From positions 29,175 to 93,174 of the forward strand of contig ML976720.1 in NCBI GenBank assembly GCA_010015655.1: a DNA stretch of 64,000 nt. The letters run 5' to 3'. Made by a program: the position numbers and the translations under genes. Below the pieces are notes generated by a model. That model was not told the DNA's origin. It worked only from the letters and a program-made list of their open reading frames with translations, and made no database searches. This document shows positions 47,107 to 57,401 of the stretch, in pieces (within the stretch, counting starts at the first letter, position 1; each line of letters begins with the position of its first letter). The stretch comes from Bimuria novae-zelandiae CBS 107.79 (Eukaryota > Ascomycota > Dothideomycetes > Pleosporales > Didymosphaeriaceae).

Positions 47107-49923
47107 CAGTGTGTCCAACAGTCAAGTTACTTGACTTGGTTGGCTGGCATTGCTTGATTACGTAACAAGCAACCACAAGTAATAGGTCGTTTAAGCAACC
47201 ACAAGTAAGGGTTTTTACATTACTTGAAGTAACTTGAAGTTGCTTAACCAAATTACCATACTGGGCATGTCCTAGGCGGCGCTAGCCAAGCAAGCTAATT
47301 ATGATTTCGCCGGGTGCACCTGGCAAAATCATGATTAGCTAGAGTCGCGCTAAGGAGCCAGATATATTGTAAAAATTCTGACATATCCAGTCTTTGCGTA
47401 CAACACTACTAAATGCTAAGCCAAATATGTCTTCCCACCTATTCTTTCAGCCTTATGGAAGGTCCACACGTTCCACTCTGCCTATAACCCCCTCTAAGAC
47501 CTTTAGTTCTACCCTAGGGAGCCGCTCAGAGACCCTAAGTTCAGTTTCAACTCTAACTAATAATACTTCCACACCCACCTATAAAAGAGAGTTACCCACA
47601 TCCTCTCAATGCATTTTTCCTATTTAATAGGACAAAATTCGCTATAAAAGGAAGTCTTTACTATTAATCTAATATCGTCAGCCTTATAAGCGTGCCCTTA
47701 ACTCTAAAGCCTAATCCTCAGTAATCTACAAACATGGAGCGTAACTAATAACTAACAGAGATAATAAGTTCTGGCTCTGCAAATACTGCTATATTAATAG
47801 GCAGCATAATTCTGCACTGTATAATAGTAAGGGAACTACTAGTATTATTTATTATCTAAAACATTAGCACAAACTCCAAGAATTTAGTTACAAACTGGCG
47901 GTATTAAATCCGTTCGATATGGCTAGGGGAATAACAGGCTCTATACTATACCTCGGAGGCCGGCGCTTAGTGTTTAACGACTTCTAGTTTAAGGACGAGT
48001 TTATTAACTAGGTAATTAATCTCGACCTTACCTTTCAACAAGCGACGCATTACCGCACCCGTAACATCTTTACTAGTTGCCTAAAGGATATACATAAGAT
48101 TCTGCTAAAGAGCCTATTAACTCTTAGTTCCTGGGTTAAAGAGATATAGGAGGGTGATGCTGGGAGACGCGCTTGGCTGAAAGAAAAGCTCTATCTTGCT
48201 AAAAGCAAGATCTATATCTTAATCGAAGCCTGGACGTCTAAAGAAGGAACAAACTATGTGGCAGTTATTGCTTACTTCCTAGACAAGAAGCAAAAGTTGC
48301 AAACAGCCCTTATTAACCTCCGACCTTTAAAGGGCCCTCACTCTGGCGAGAACATTGCAAAATTGCTATCAAAGGTTATTAAATTTTACAATATACCCGC
48401 CGTCCTTGGCTTTTTTATAATAGACAATGCTAGCAATAACGACACTTGTATTAAAGAGCTGGCAAAGCAGTACTCTACAATTACGCAGCAGAGCCGCCTC
48501 CGGTGCGTCGGCCATATACTAAATCTTATAGTTAAAACTCTCCTCTTTAGGCAGGGTATTAGCAAGCTGGAGAAAGAGCTCTATGGCGCATTTAATAATA
48601 AGCGGTTTGAGATATGGAGGAAGCACAGCTTTATCGGTAAGCTCCATAACTTCTGCGTATAGATTAACCGGACCGACCAGCGGCGGGAGCTTCTGAGATA
48701 GTATATCTTGTAGGCGTACGAAGAGGGCAGCATCGAACACCTCTACACTAGGGTACTGGTTAACGGCGGCATCCGCTGGAACTCTATGTACGCCATGATC
48801 GAGAGAGCTCTTAAGCTCTGCCACGCAATTGATCTTTTCTTTCTCTACTATAATTATAGTGGTGAGGGATACAATATCTTAGAGGACGCAATTACTCCGC
48901 GCAACTGGATAGATTTAGAGCACTTCTTTAATATCTTAAAGCCATTTAAAGATCTGACCAAACGTATGGAAGGCCGGGCCAATAAAGCTGGCCTTAAAGG
49001 ATTATATGGCTCACTCTATAAGACACTTAAGTCTTTTGACGTCCTCTTTAAGAAGCTCCAGGAGGCTAGAAAGTTCGCAGAAAATCACGCCGAGGAGGTT
49101 TTGGAATACTATTCCTATACTATTAATGCTGCCCGCATCAAGCTTGAAGAATACTACGGCCTCACAGACACTACGCCAGCATACCAATGCGCTGTTGCCC
49201 TCTATCCTGCGAACAAATTTACCTATTTCGAGATTGAATGGAGTCATAAGAAGAAATGGATCACTGAGGCGAAGCGGGTGGTACATAATGTGTACGCAGA
49301 ATACGAGGAAGCAGCCGCGGAAGCAGCTGCAGAAGTAGATACTGCAGAAGCAACGCAAGAGGAGGATAATAAGTTTAGCACTGACAGTGACACGGCGCTT
49401 GATCCTATCCAGCAAGCTCGTAAGCGTCGCCAGCGGCTCGCCGCTACTACAGCGTCTAGTACGCGAGGAAGGAAGCGTGCAAAACTCACCTCTAAGCTTG
49501 ATAAGTTTATGTCTAGACATAATAAGGCCGATCAGGATGTTGAGGATCCTCTAGAGTGGTGGATCTGCTATGCATTTGACTACCCTGTGCTCTCTAAGAT
49601 GGCGTTCGATCTATTCAGTTGTCCTGCGATGAGCTCTGAGTGTGAGCGAGTATTTTCACAGACGAAGAAGGTCATCACAGATAAACGGAATTGGCTTAAT
49701 TTGGACACTGTAGCGGCAATCGAATGTCAAAAGCACCTGCTTCGAAGCGGTATGCTCGCATAGATGTACCATAGATTCCAAATCGGGAATTTCATCAAGT
49801 AATGTCAAGCAGCCAAGTAAAGTAAAGGTTTTTTGTCAAGCAGCCAAGTAAAGTAAAGGCATCTCATCAGCCAAGTAAAGTAAAGGGGTGGATTTTTACT
49901 TTACTTGGCTGATGGACACACTG
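47107..49923 (+). mobile_element. hAT transposon (2817 bp) with perfect 8-bp duplication
   Basis: The terminal repeats begin CAGTGTGTCCA on both ends, matching the hAT CAGNG pattern, and are flanked by GCGTCTTG at 47099-47106 and 49924-49931. Subterminal repeats are conspicuous. On the right an 18-bp unit AGCCAAGTAAAGTAAAGG occurs at 49811, 49842 and 49869, with an inverted copy near 49899-49912. On the left AAGCAACCACAAGTAA-type units recur at about 47167-47206. Such repeats are usual transposase binding sites. RIP damage is slight. Confidence 0.96.
47427..49763 (+). pseudogene. hAT transposase with scattered stops
   Basis: The frame starts at ATG near 47427. A BED-finger-like part follows at about 47760-47870 (WLCKYCY...HNSALYN). 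The open part 48258-48662 holds the core motif FFIIDNASNNDTCIKELA and RLRCVGHILNLIVKTLLF. The open part 48786-49763 ends in the hAT dimerisation domain (WWICYAFDYPVLSKMAF, then SSECERVFSQTKKVITDKRN). A basic KRRQRL/GRKRAK stretch near 49415-49480 may be a nuclear localisation signal. Stops near 47628, 47985, 48150 and 48660-48710 are of CAG-to-TAG or TGG-to-TAG type. The domain order is normal for the family, but this copy cannot encode a full protein without readthrough. Confidence 0.85.
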
Positions 49924-50068
49924 GCGTCTTGTTCTTACTCTTTTTAGCCTCTTTCAACGCTTGTTGCAAGTTAGATGGATAAGTGAGTGAAGCAGAGCGG
50001 TAGGGCGCTGGTGTGTGCAGGCTGGGCTGCTCGCCGAAGGAAACAAAGGATTCTTCTTGTTCGCCCAT

Positions 50069-51430
50069 TTTGCTTGCGCTACAACTCTCTTATCTGTGTA
50101 TAAACCAATAGTAGGTATGGTTTGGTGATTAAGTTATAAAATACAAGTTATAAAATACAAGCAAAGCAAGAGATAAAATGGGGTGGCATTTATTGCCATC
50201 ATGCTCATCTTTATACTCGCGTGAATAATCCCAACCGGGATTCCGTCTAATCCTCAAGCCTCGGCTCCATTTCCACGTCACTACTCGTACGTCGCCTGTT
50301 CCAAACCCAAATGGGCGATTTAGCAAGCTTATACCCTCCTAGGAAGTATGGGTATCTAGCGTTGGCCAGGGTGAACATACCTCATGGTGGTCTTATACAA
50401 TGAAAAAGTGGATCGGCGGTAGACAACCGAACCTCTTGAGAGGAGGTAGAGTTGCTAGTTGTTGGGCTGAGTAGGGCGTATGTGTCTCATAACGCTTAAC
50501 CAGTTATCGCGGTGTCGCTGTGCCTTTCACTTGCACCTCACTCTGATAAACTCTATGTCAACATACTAGCGCTGACCACTGTGCCGTGCTGCAATTTTTC
50601 TATCACATTGATGAAGGTGAGGAAGTTATGAGCCTTGCAGTTACATGGTAAGTAAATCGCTGATCCACTACAGAGATACGTCCGAAGCTCAACTTAAGAG
50701 ATCGAACTTGCTAGTCACGTCGGGCCCCTTTATTTCTCAACTAGGAGAGTGGTGGTGAGCGTTATGATCCGGAAGATTGTTAACCGAGCCGCATAATCCA
50801 CCGTGGCACGACTGGTAAAACGGCCTAATCATTCACCGCTTACGCATCCTTGGACAATTCTTGAAATGGCTCACGGCGGTGTGGAAAGGCGACTTATGAT
50901 GGAATGTAGATTGAAGATACTCTAGGGCTAAGTCGTTCGTATAAGGACAAATGTGCCGTAAAAAAACACGCTACATCAAAAGCGTACTAGCCTCATTACA
51001 CAAGGAAACGCGACAGAGAAGATGTTGCGTGACCTAAGTCAGACTACACCTTCTTTTCGTGACACACGCTGTTGTCCCTAGGTGCGGTTGTGTAACGGCC
51101 GAGGTGCCTACGGGAGCTACGCCGTGTGCCCCGCCTTGTTTAAAATCTGCCGTAAGCCTTGAAATAAGCACTCTAAATCGCAGTCTCCACTCTTGTGAGC
51201 CGTCAACGTAGAGTGTGCATGCAAGAGTACCAAATTTTGCTTGGTGCGGCGGAGGATTCCCTCTTTGGGCAGAGTATGAGGGACGAAGAGGGCGCCTAAA
51301 GTCTTGGATTGTATTTGCTCTCTCTGATATTAAGTTAAATGCCGGCAAAACGCAGAAGCGCCTTACGGACGGGTTTTATAGAGACATGGTGCGACTTTCA
51401 TGTTTGGTTCTTGTAACGTCGAAAAAAGAG
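50069..51430. other. intergenic, no gene recognised
   Basis: This is the upstream region of the aldolase gene followed by about 1.1 kb of ordinary-GC sequence. Two short frames (51034-51348 minus and 51215-51436 plus) overlap in antisense and show no domains. Confidence 0.5.
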
Positions 51431-51603
51431 TGTTGAGGCAATCGTTGTTTTGATTGAGAAGCTACAAAGGGTAAGCTCAAGAAGCCTGTTACTCACGTGA
51501 TGCAGGGATTCTTGCAGGGGTTGCAACACCAAAACTTCGGCATCTTGATCGCATCAAATTTCATCAAAAATACGCCCAAATAAGGCCTTTTGAGGTAATC
51601 TGG

Positions 51604-53071
51604 CTATGCTGTGAAGTTGTTCTGGCCACCTGCTTGCTCACATTGGTGTGCAATATGGTAAAAGTACGTAGGATGAAGCTTCTCGGCCATGTACTGCCTC
51701 ATCTCCTCATCGTGCTGCCATATATCTTGTACGTACTTTTCGGCTGCCTTCTTAGCCTCTTTAGAACTAGAGTGGCAGTCGTAACTCTCTAGATAACCTT
51801 CAAGTCGCCCAAAACAGCGCTCAATTGGGTGTAAATCGGGTGAATTTGGAGGTTGAGGAGCGAACTTGATTCCCAGCCGCTCAATATCTGGCTGGCAGTA
51901 ACGTAGGCCAAGTGTGTGGAGGCGTACGTTATCCTGCNNNNNNNNNNNNNNNNNNNNNNNNNNNNNNNNNNNNNNNNNNNNNNNNNNNNNNNNNNNNNNN
52001 NNNNNNNNNNNNNNNNNNNNNNNNNNNNNNNNNNNNNNNNNNNNNNNNNNNNNNNNNNNNNNNNNNNNNNNNNNNNNNNNNNNNNNNNNNNNNNNNNNNN
52101 NNNNNNNNNNNNNNNNNNNNNNNNNNNNNNNNNNNNNNNNNNNNNNNNNNNNNNNNNNNNNNNNNNNNNNNNNNNNNNNNNNNNNNNNNNNNNNNNNNNN
52201 NNNNNNNNNNNNNNNNNNNNNNNNNNNNNNNNNNNNNNNNNNNNNNNNNNNNNNNNNNNNNNNNNNNNNNNNNNNNNNNNNNNNNNNNNNNNNNNNNNNN
52301 NNNNNNNNNNNNNNNNNNNNNNNNNNNNNNNNNNNNNNNNNNNNNNNNNNNNNNNNNNNNNNNNNNNNNNNNNNNNNNNNNNNNNNNNNNNNNNNNNATA
52401 AGGCTGAAACTTGGAGGCGCACTCGGCAGCGCAAACTTGTTACTATCAGATCCCTTAGGTCGCGAGATCTTCTGCTTGCCGCCTCGTAAATTACGCCCAC
52501 CAATAGCCTTTGACGTCTCATCGTAACACACAAAGATGATGTGTGGAAAGTGGAGGTTGTATTCAGCCTTAAGCCATGCAGAATATTTGAGTCGGTTGTC
52601 CTCGTCGTCGCTATCGAGCATCGGTTTCTTCGGCCGTACTCCGCGAGTTATAGCGTAATTGTGATAGTCGTCGCGGTGCTCCCTGGCGATCTTAAGGACA
52701 GTATTTTCGCTCAGCGTGATGCCAGCTTCCGCGCAGACATGCTGCACTGCTTTATGCACACGGTAAGTGCCAAATTGGATAATATCGTCCCGTAGCTTTG
52801 CGCTCAGGTCAGAGCCATTGCGCACCTTTGGTGGACGGCCAGGTGTACAGACGCGTCTTTCTAGTGTTGCAGCGAGTAGATCTTTGAGCGAGTCGCCTTT
52901 TGCTATTGCTTTGACACGTCTGTAGGCCTGGCCAGCGGCCTTGTCGGTGATACCCAATTCGGTCGATATTTCAGGGAAGGTAAAGTAGCATTTATGCCTA
53001 AGAACAACAATAGCAGCAATTTGGGCCTCGGAGAGCCTTAGAGAGCCTTTTTTAGCGTAGAAATCGGACAT
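51604..53071 (-). CDS. Tc1/mariner transposase (interrupted only by an assembly gap)
   Basis: The start is the ATG on the complement of 53069-53071; the stop is at 51604-51606. The N-terminal part (233 codons before the gap) contains a helix-turn-helix (FTFPEISTELGITDKAAGQAY), a GRPPK AT-hook-like motif at about residue 79, a second HTH region, and IIFVCYDET with the first catalytic Asp. After the gap come QDNVRLHT with the second Asp and NSPDLHPIE with the catalytic Glu. Thirty-six residues lie between the second Asp and this Glu. The two halves are in different frames as drawn, but the gap length is probably arbitrary, so a frameshift cannot be inferred. No stops occur in the visible parts. 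Confidence 0.88.
51938..52397. other. assembly gap (460 N)
   Basis: This run of unknown bases lies inside the Tc1/mariner transposase. Open frames drawn across it are not evidence of coding. Confidence 0.99.
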
Positions 53072-55264
53072 TTGATAGAGATATGTGGTGTTGACGTCGT
53101 GGTGTTGAGGGCAGATGGAGCACTCGGAGCGTCGGAAGCCGATTTACCTAGCGTCTCACTACCGTCTTGGCAGATCACGTGAGTAACAGGCTTCTTGAGC
53201 TTACCCTTTGTACTTTATGGAGCTATATAGTGTGGATCACGTGCACAGGCCGCACGTACGCGGGTGGCCCAAGCTTCATGTCCTAAACCGTCACACACCC
53301 CCTCAGCTTTATGTTAATTAAGAGGTGAAGCTAAAATCTTAATTAATTAGGTAATTAGATATATAAAATTATTATTATTATTAACGCTGCCCTAGAGGCG
53401 TTACGCGATATTAATAAAATAAAACTATTAAATAAACTTTTAATATTTAGCTTTTAAGAAGACTTTAGTAAGCCTATTAGTAGCTATCTTATTTATAAGA
53501 ACCTATTTAATAATAAGTTACTAAGCCTCTACCGCTTATTAGATCTATATCTAATAGGTATTTACCTGTTAAATCTTTATATATAGTTAATCTAGGTCCT
53601 TATTAATACTTCTTATTATTTATTATTTATTATAGTATATTGTAGGCGTTATGTCTAAGTTAAATAATATACTATTAAAGAGGCAAACCTATTCTACTAT
53701 TTATTAGCTAGTAAAAGAGATTAAAAGTAGCTTTAATTTAGTAGTAAATTTAGTAACTATACGCTAGACAGTCGCCTTCTAGTTAATAATTGTACTATAA
53801 GGAAAGAAATATTATCCTTATAGGTTTTAATATATATTTTATATTATCTACGTACGAGGCGTCTAACGCCTTAAAAAATAAAATATTATAATAGTAATAA
53901 GTTATTTTTTACTTTTTATTATCTTAACGCTTACGTCTTAACGCTTATAACCTATAATAGAGCTAGACTATATAATAACCTCTACAAAGCTCTTAGTAAG
54001 TAATAAACTTATAAATTATAACTTATTTCTATCTTAGTACGCGTAGCTTAAGTACCACGTAAATACTTAAAAGATATAAAGTTATAACGTACATGCATAG
54101 CGAGTGGCCGGGCATAGCGAGTGGCCGAAAATGCCAAGACCCCATCAAAACGTTCTACTACAACGCGATGTCTTAACAACGCAACAAACTACCTAAATTA
54201 AAAAAGGCTAGATTACAGCTTGCGCTTTAAGCTATTAAAGGAGACGCGCTACTCTTAATTTCACGCGCTATAGGAGTCTATAGCATTACTAAAAAAATAC
54301 TATAACAAAGACGCGCTAAAACTACCTTTCAACGCAACTACGCACCTAACTTAATAAGACTTACTATAAAAGAAGAGTAGGCGATTATATAGTATATACT
54401 TAATCTAGATGCGCAAGGGTTTCCGCCCTAGCTTACTACTATAAAAGATATAGCTAATTCTTTACTAGCTGCACGCTATAACGAGCTAGTTAGTTAAAAG
54501 TAGCCTTACTACTTTATTAAGCGCTAGCTAGAGCTCTAAGTTAAGTTTAATTAAAAGTATGACTATAAGAGAGCCCTTTATAAGGATCCTAAGGTTGTAC
54601 AGGGCTGGTTCTGGCTTGTAGAGAATACTAAAGCCAAGTATAGTATCCTAGATAAAGATTCCTACAACTTTAACGAGACTAGCTTTATAATAGGCATAAT
54701 ATTAATAAAAGTAGTTATTATAGGCTCTAAGCGTTAAGGTAAGCTAAAGAGCGTGTAGCAGGGTAATCGAAAGTAGATAATAGCTATTTATGGCATTAAC
54801 GCGACAGGGTGGGCGATCCCACCGTTCCTTATCTTTTAGGGCAAGCACCACCTCTCTGCCTGGTACTAAGAGAAGGATCTACCTCGCGACTGGGTTCTCG
54901 CAGTCTCTGAGAACGGCTAGACAAATAACAAGCTTAGTCTATAGTGGCTAAAGCACTTTAACGCGCATATAAAAGAGCATACTATTAGTAGCTATTAGTT
55001 ACTTATTATTAACAGCCACGAGAGCTATAACTCGCTTAAATTCTAGCAATACTACAAGGATAGGAAGATTATTACTCTCTGTATGCCTCTACATTCGTCG
55101 CACCTCCTGCAGCTACTAGATGTGGGGTGTTTCTCGCCGTTAAAGAAGGCATATAGGCGCTAAGCCAAGGATCTAATGCGCAACTATATTACGTATATTA
55201 CTAAAATTAAGTTCCTACCTTATTTTATTACCGCTTTTAAGGCTATACCTTACTAAGATAGTTA

Positions 55265-57399
55265 CCATGTCTATGCGCGCAACGCCCGACTTCGCGTAAC
55301 GCCCGACCCTAGCCATTTTACACACATCTTCCACATCACACAACTCCACTATTATGCCAGCCATTGACAAAGCGATTGCATACATCGATAGCCTAGCTTT
55401 AGGCGAAAAATTCGAATATGTAAAAGTAGTAAAAATATACAGCGTTGATCGCACAACCTTATCGCGCCGACACCGACGCGTGCAGCGTCCACGCGTTACT
55501 AAGGACTCTAACTAGTGTATACTTAGCCCACACCAAGAAGCTAAGCTTGTGAGGTATATAAAGGAGCTTACCGAGCGACGCCTACTACCTACGAGATCTA
55601 TAATACGAAATTTTGTGTCTAAATTAGCTACTAAGGACGTCTCTGAAAGCTAGGTTACGCGCTTTATTAACCGCAACAAGAATAAGCTTATATCTTAATA
55701 GGCGCTGGCAATAGACTCTATACGCTATAACGCTAATTTAGTCGCTAAATATAGCCTATATTTTAACCTTCTGTAACACAAAATATCCGAATACGATATA
55801 TAGCTATTAGAAACGTATAACATGGATAAAAAAGGCTTCGTAATTAGAGTGATTAGCAGGTTAAATAGAGTATTTAGCAAAGACGCATATAAACATAAAC
55901 GCGTTAGTTTAGCTCTTTAAAATAGATCTTACGTCTAGGTAACAGTGCTGGCGTCAATTTGCGCTAATAGAAGTATATTACCGCCATTCGTTATATATCC
56001 AGCAAAGAAAGGAGATGTATAAGCTAGCTAGGTTAAAGATATCCACCTAGGAACTTATTAAGTCCATTTTATAACCTTACCTACAGGCTAGATAAATAAT
56101 GATATTAGCCTTGCGTGGCTTAAGCAGGTGTTTAATCGTTACACTAAACCTAAAGCACGAAGGAGATGGCGATTGTTAATAGTAGACAGTTACAGTAGCC
56201 ATGTAACGATAGATTTTATCAGGTTCTGCGATAATAATAAGATACTACTATGTATCTTTCCTCCACATTTAACTCATACGCTCTAGCTATTAGATGTAGT
56301 TAGCTTTAGTCCTCTAGTAATAAATTACTCCCAGGAACTTATAAATCGCCACTATATAACACTTAGATAGATCCCTATTAAAAAAGAGAACTTCTTTTTA
56401 ATATTCTAGGCTACCTAGTTAAATATATTTACCTAAAAGTTAGTTCTTAGCTTATTTAAAGCTACTGGCATATCACCACTTAATCCTAAGAGAATACTCT
56501 AAAGATTTAGAATATTAACACCAGATAGCTCCTAGTTATCTAAGACATTAGGTTTATGTTACTCTAGGGGGGACTAGCCTAAAGTAGAAACGCTAGTACG
56601 CAAATCTGTAAAGGATGTGCACTCTTACAAGTTAAAAAAAGTTCTCCGCACCCTCCACCACCTAGTAGCTTAGAATAAGCTTATCTACTATAAATTAGAG
56701 GGTGTAAAGGATGCCCTAAGGGAGAAAAAGAAGGCCTCTATAAAGAGGAAAGTTTTGCCTTTGCAGCAACACGAGGAGTACTATAAAGGTGCTGTTTTCT
56801 GGTCACCACGTGCACGGAAGGAGGCAGAAGTAAGATATAAGATATTTAAGGACATTAAGCGTTAAGAGGAGCTTGCAAAAGCTAATAAGAAGTAAATTTA
56901 ATATAATAATAAGCTACTTAAAGAAAGGCTAAAGGATAAGAGGCGTGTAAAGAGAGAGGCAGCTAAATTAGTGCGTAAAAAGGAACTAGCTAAGCTAGCT
57001 ACTAAAAAGGCTAAACGCGTAGCTAAAAAACGACGCTAAAAAGAAGCTTGTAACGCTTAAAAAGCTCTATAATTATCCTAAAGAGGCAATAGGAAGGTTT
57101 TAAAGCTAGTAATTAGAAATTAAAAGCGTGTGTAGCGTGCTAGGGCTGCTATAGCTAGCGCGTTGTCTAATGTCGCTCTGGCCGCATAACCTACTGTAAT
57201 TAACTCTTGCAGCCGCCCTATTAATTAGCTAAAACGGTATATATAAGATAAAATTATTGCATGAATTCAGAGAGTGCTCTAACAAAAAATCTCGTAATAA
57301 TCTATTTTTTACGTAGCTGTAGAGCTTTATGTTTGCAATCGCTAACATACTGCCAAGTCAGGCGTTGCGCGAAGTCGGGCGTTGCGCGCATAGACACGG
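55265..57399 (+). mobile_element. Fot1-like element F (2135 bp)
   Basis: Inverted repeats of 43 bp (55265-55307 and 57357-57399; TGTCTATGCGCGCAACGCCC in both) differ at three C/T or G/A positions. TA lies on both sides (55263-55264 and 57400-57401). The right TA is shared with element C. Confidence 0.94.
55354..57190 (+). pseudogene. transposase of element F
   Basis: The start is ATG at 55354 (MPAIDKAIAYIDSLALGEKF, then VDRTTLSRRHRRVQRP, an HTH_psq-type region). Further on: RSIIRNFVS, the first catalytic box YNMDKKGFVI at about 55816-55845, LLIVDSYSSHVTIDFI at 56175-56225 with the second Asp, and LLDVVSFSPL near 56290-56320 with the third. A basic tail (RERAAKLVRKKELAKLATKKAKR-like, read in pieces) is at 56930-57050. 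Several TAG/TAA stops occur. All three catalytic Asp codons survive, unlike E. Confidence 0.85.
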
Positions 57400-57401
57400 T
57401 A

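Larger units (their letters stand above)
46093..50068 (-). pseudogene. HpcH/HpaI-type aldolase gene, first exon split by a hAT transposon
   Basis: Minus strand. Exon 1 starts at ATG (complement of 50066-50068), runs to 49932, is interrupted by the transposon and its 8-bp duplication (47099-49931), and resumes to 46978. Exon 2 is 46867-46361 and exon 3 is 46297-46093. Introns are 110 bp and 63 bp, GT-AG. Leaving out the insert and one duplication gives 978 coding bases, in frame. Family features: FIFLDVQHAIF, GASAIIIPDTESAQEVE, GKRSFSPWTF, VIPQIESVKGVENLDEI with the metal-binding Glu, and GLMFGAGDFS with the metal-binding Asp. Such enzymes cleave or form 2-keto-3-deoxy sugar acids and related hydroxy-oxo acids, with pyruvate as partner. 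The C-terminus is an unusual repeat of AEKET/AEKEN units. No other lesion is visible, so the insertion is the sole break and is probably recent. Confidence 0.9.
51465..53210 (-). mobile_element. Tc1/mariner transposon, well preserved
   Basis: Perfect 37-bp inverted repeats (51465-51501 and 53174-53210; outer bases CAAAGGGTAAGCTC) are flanked by TA (51463-51464 and 53211-53212). No RIP pattern is visible. A 460-N assembly gap (51938-52397) removes the middle. Confidence 0.95.
51431..54091 (-). mobile_element. 5'-incomplete Ty1/Copia element with the Tc1 insert in its LTR
   Basis: A putative LTR begins TGTTGAGG at 51432, is interrupted by the Tc1/mariner element (51465-53210), and ends GTCACA at about 53295. 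Directly after it comes ACCCCCTC, the complement of a polypurine tract. On the minus strand at 53430-53530 a Copia RNase H tail reads KIATNRLTKVFLKAKYQKF, equivalent to the ADGLTKxL end. The rest (53296-54090) is heavily RIPped. It is cut by pogo-like element G at 54092 and presumably continues past the window end. The LTR start is inferred. Confidence 0.55.

Noticed and set aside
51912..52526. Plus-strand frames of 161-204 codons near 52 kb
   Set aside because: They consist almost wholly of the 460-base N gap.
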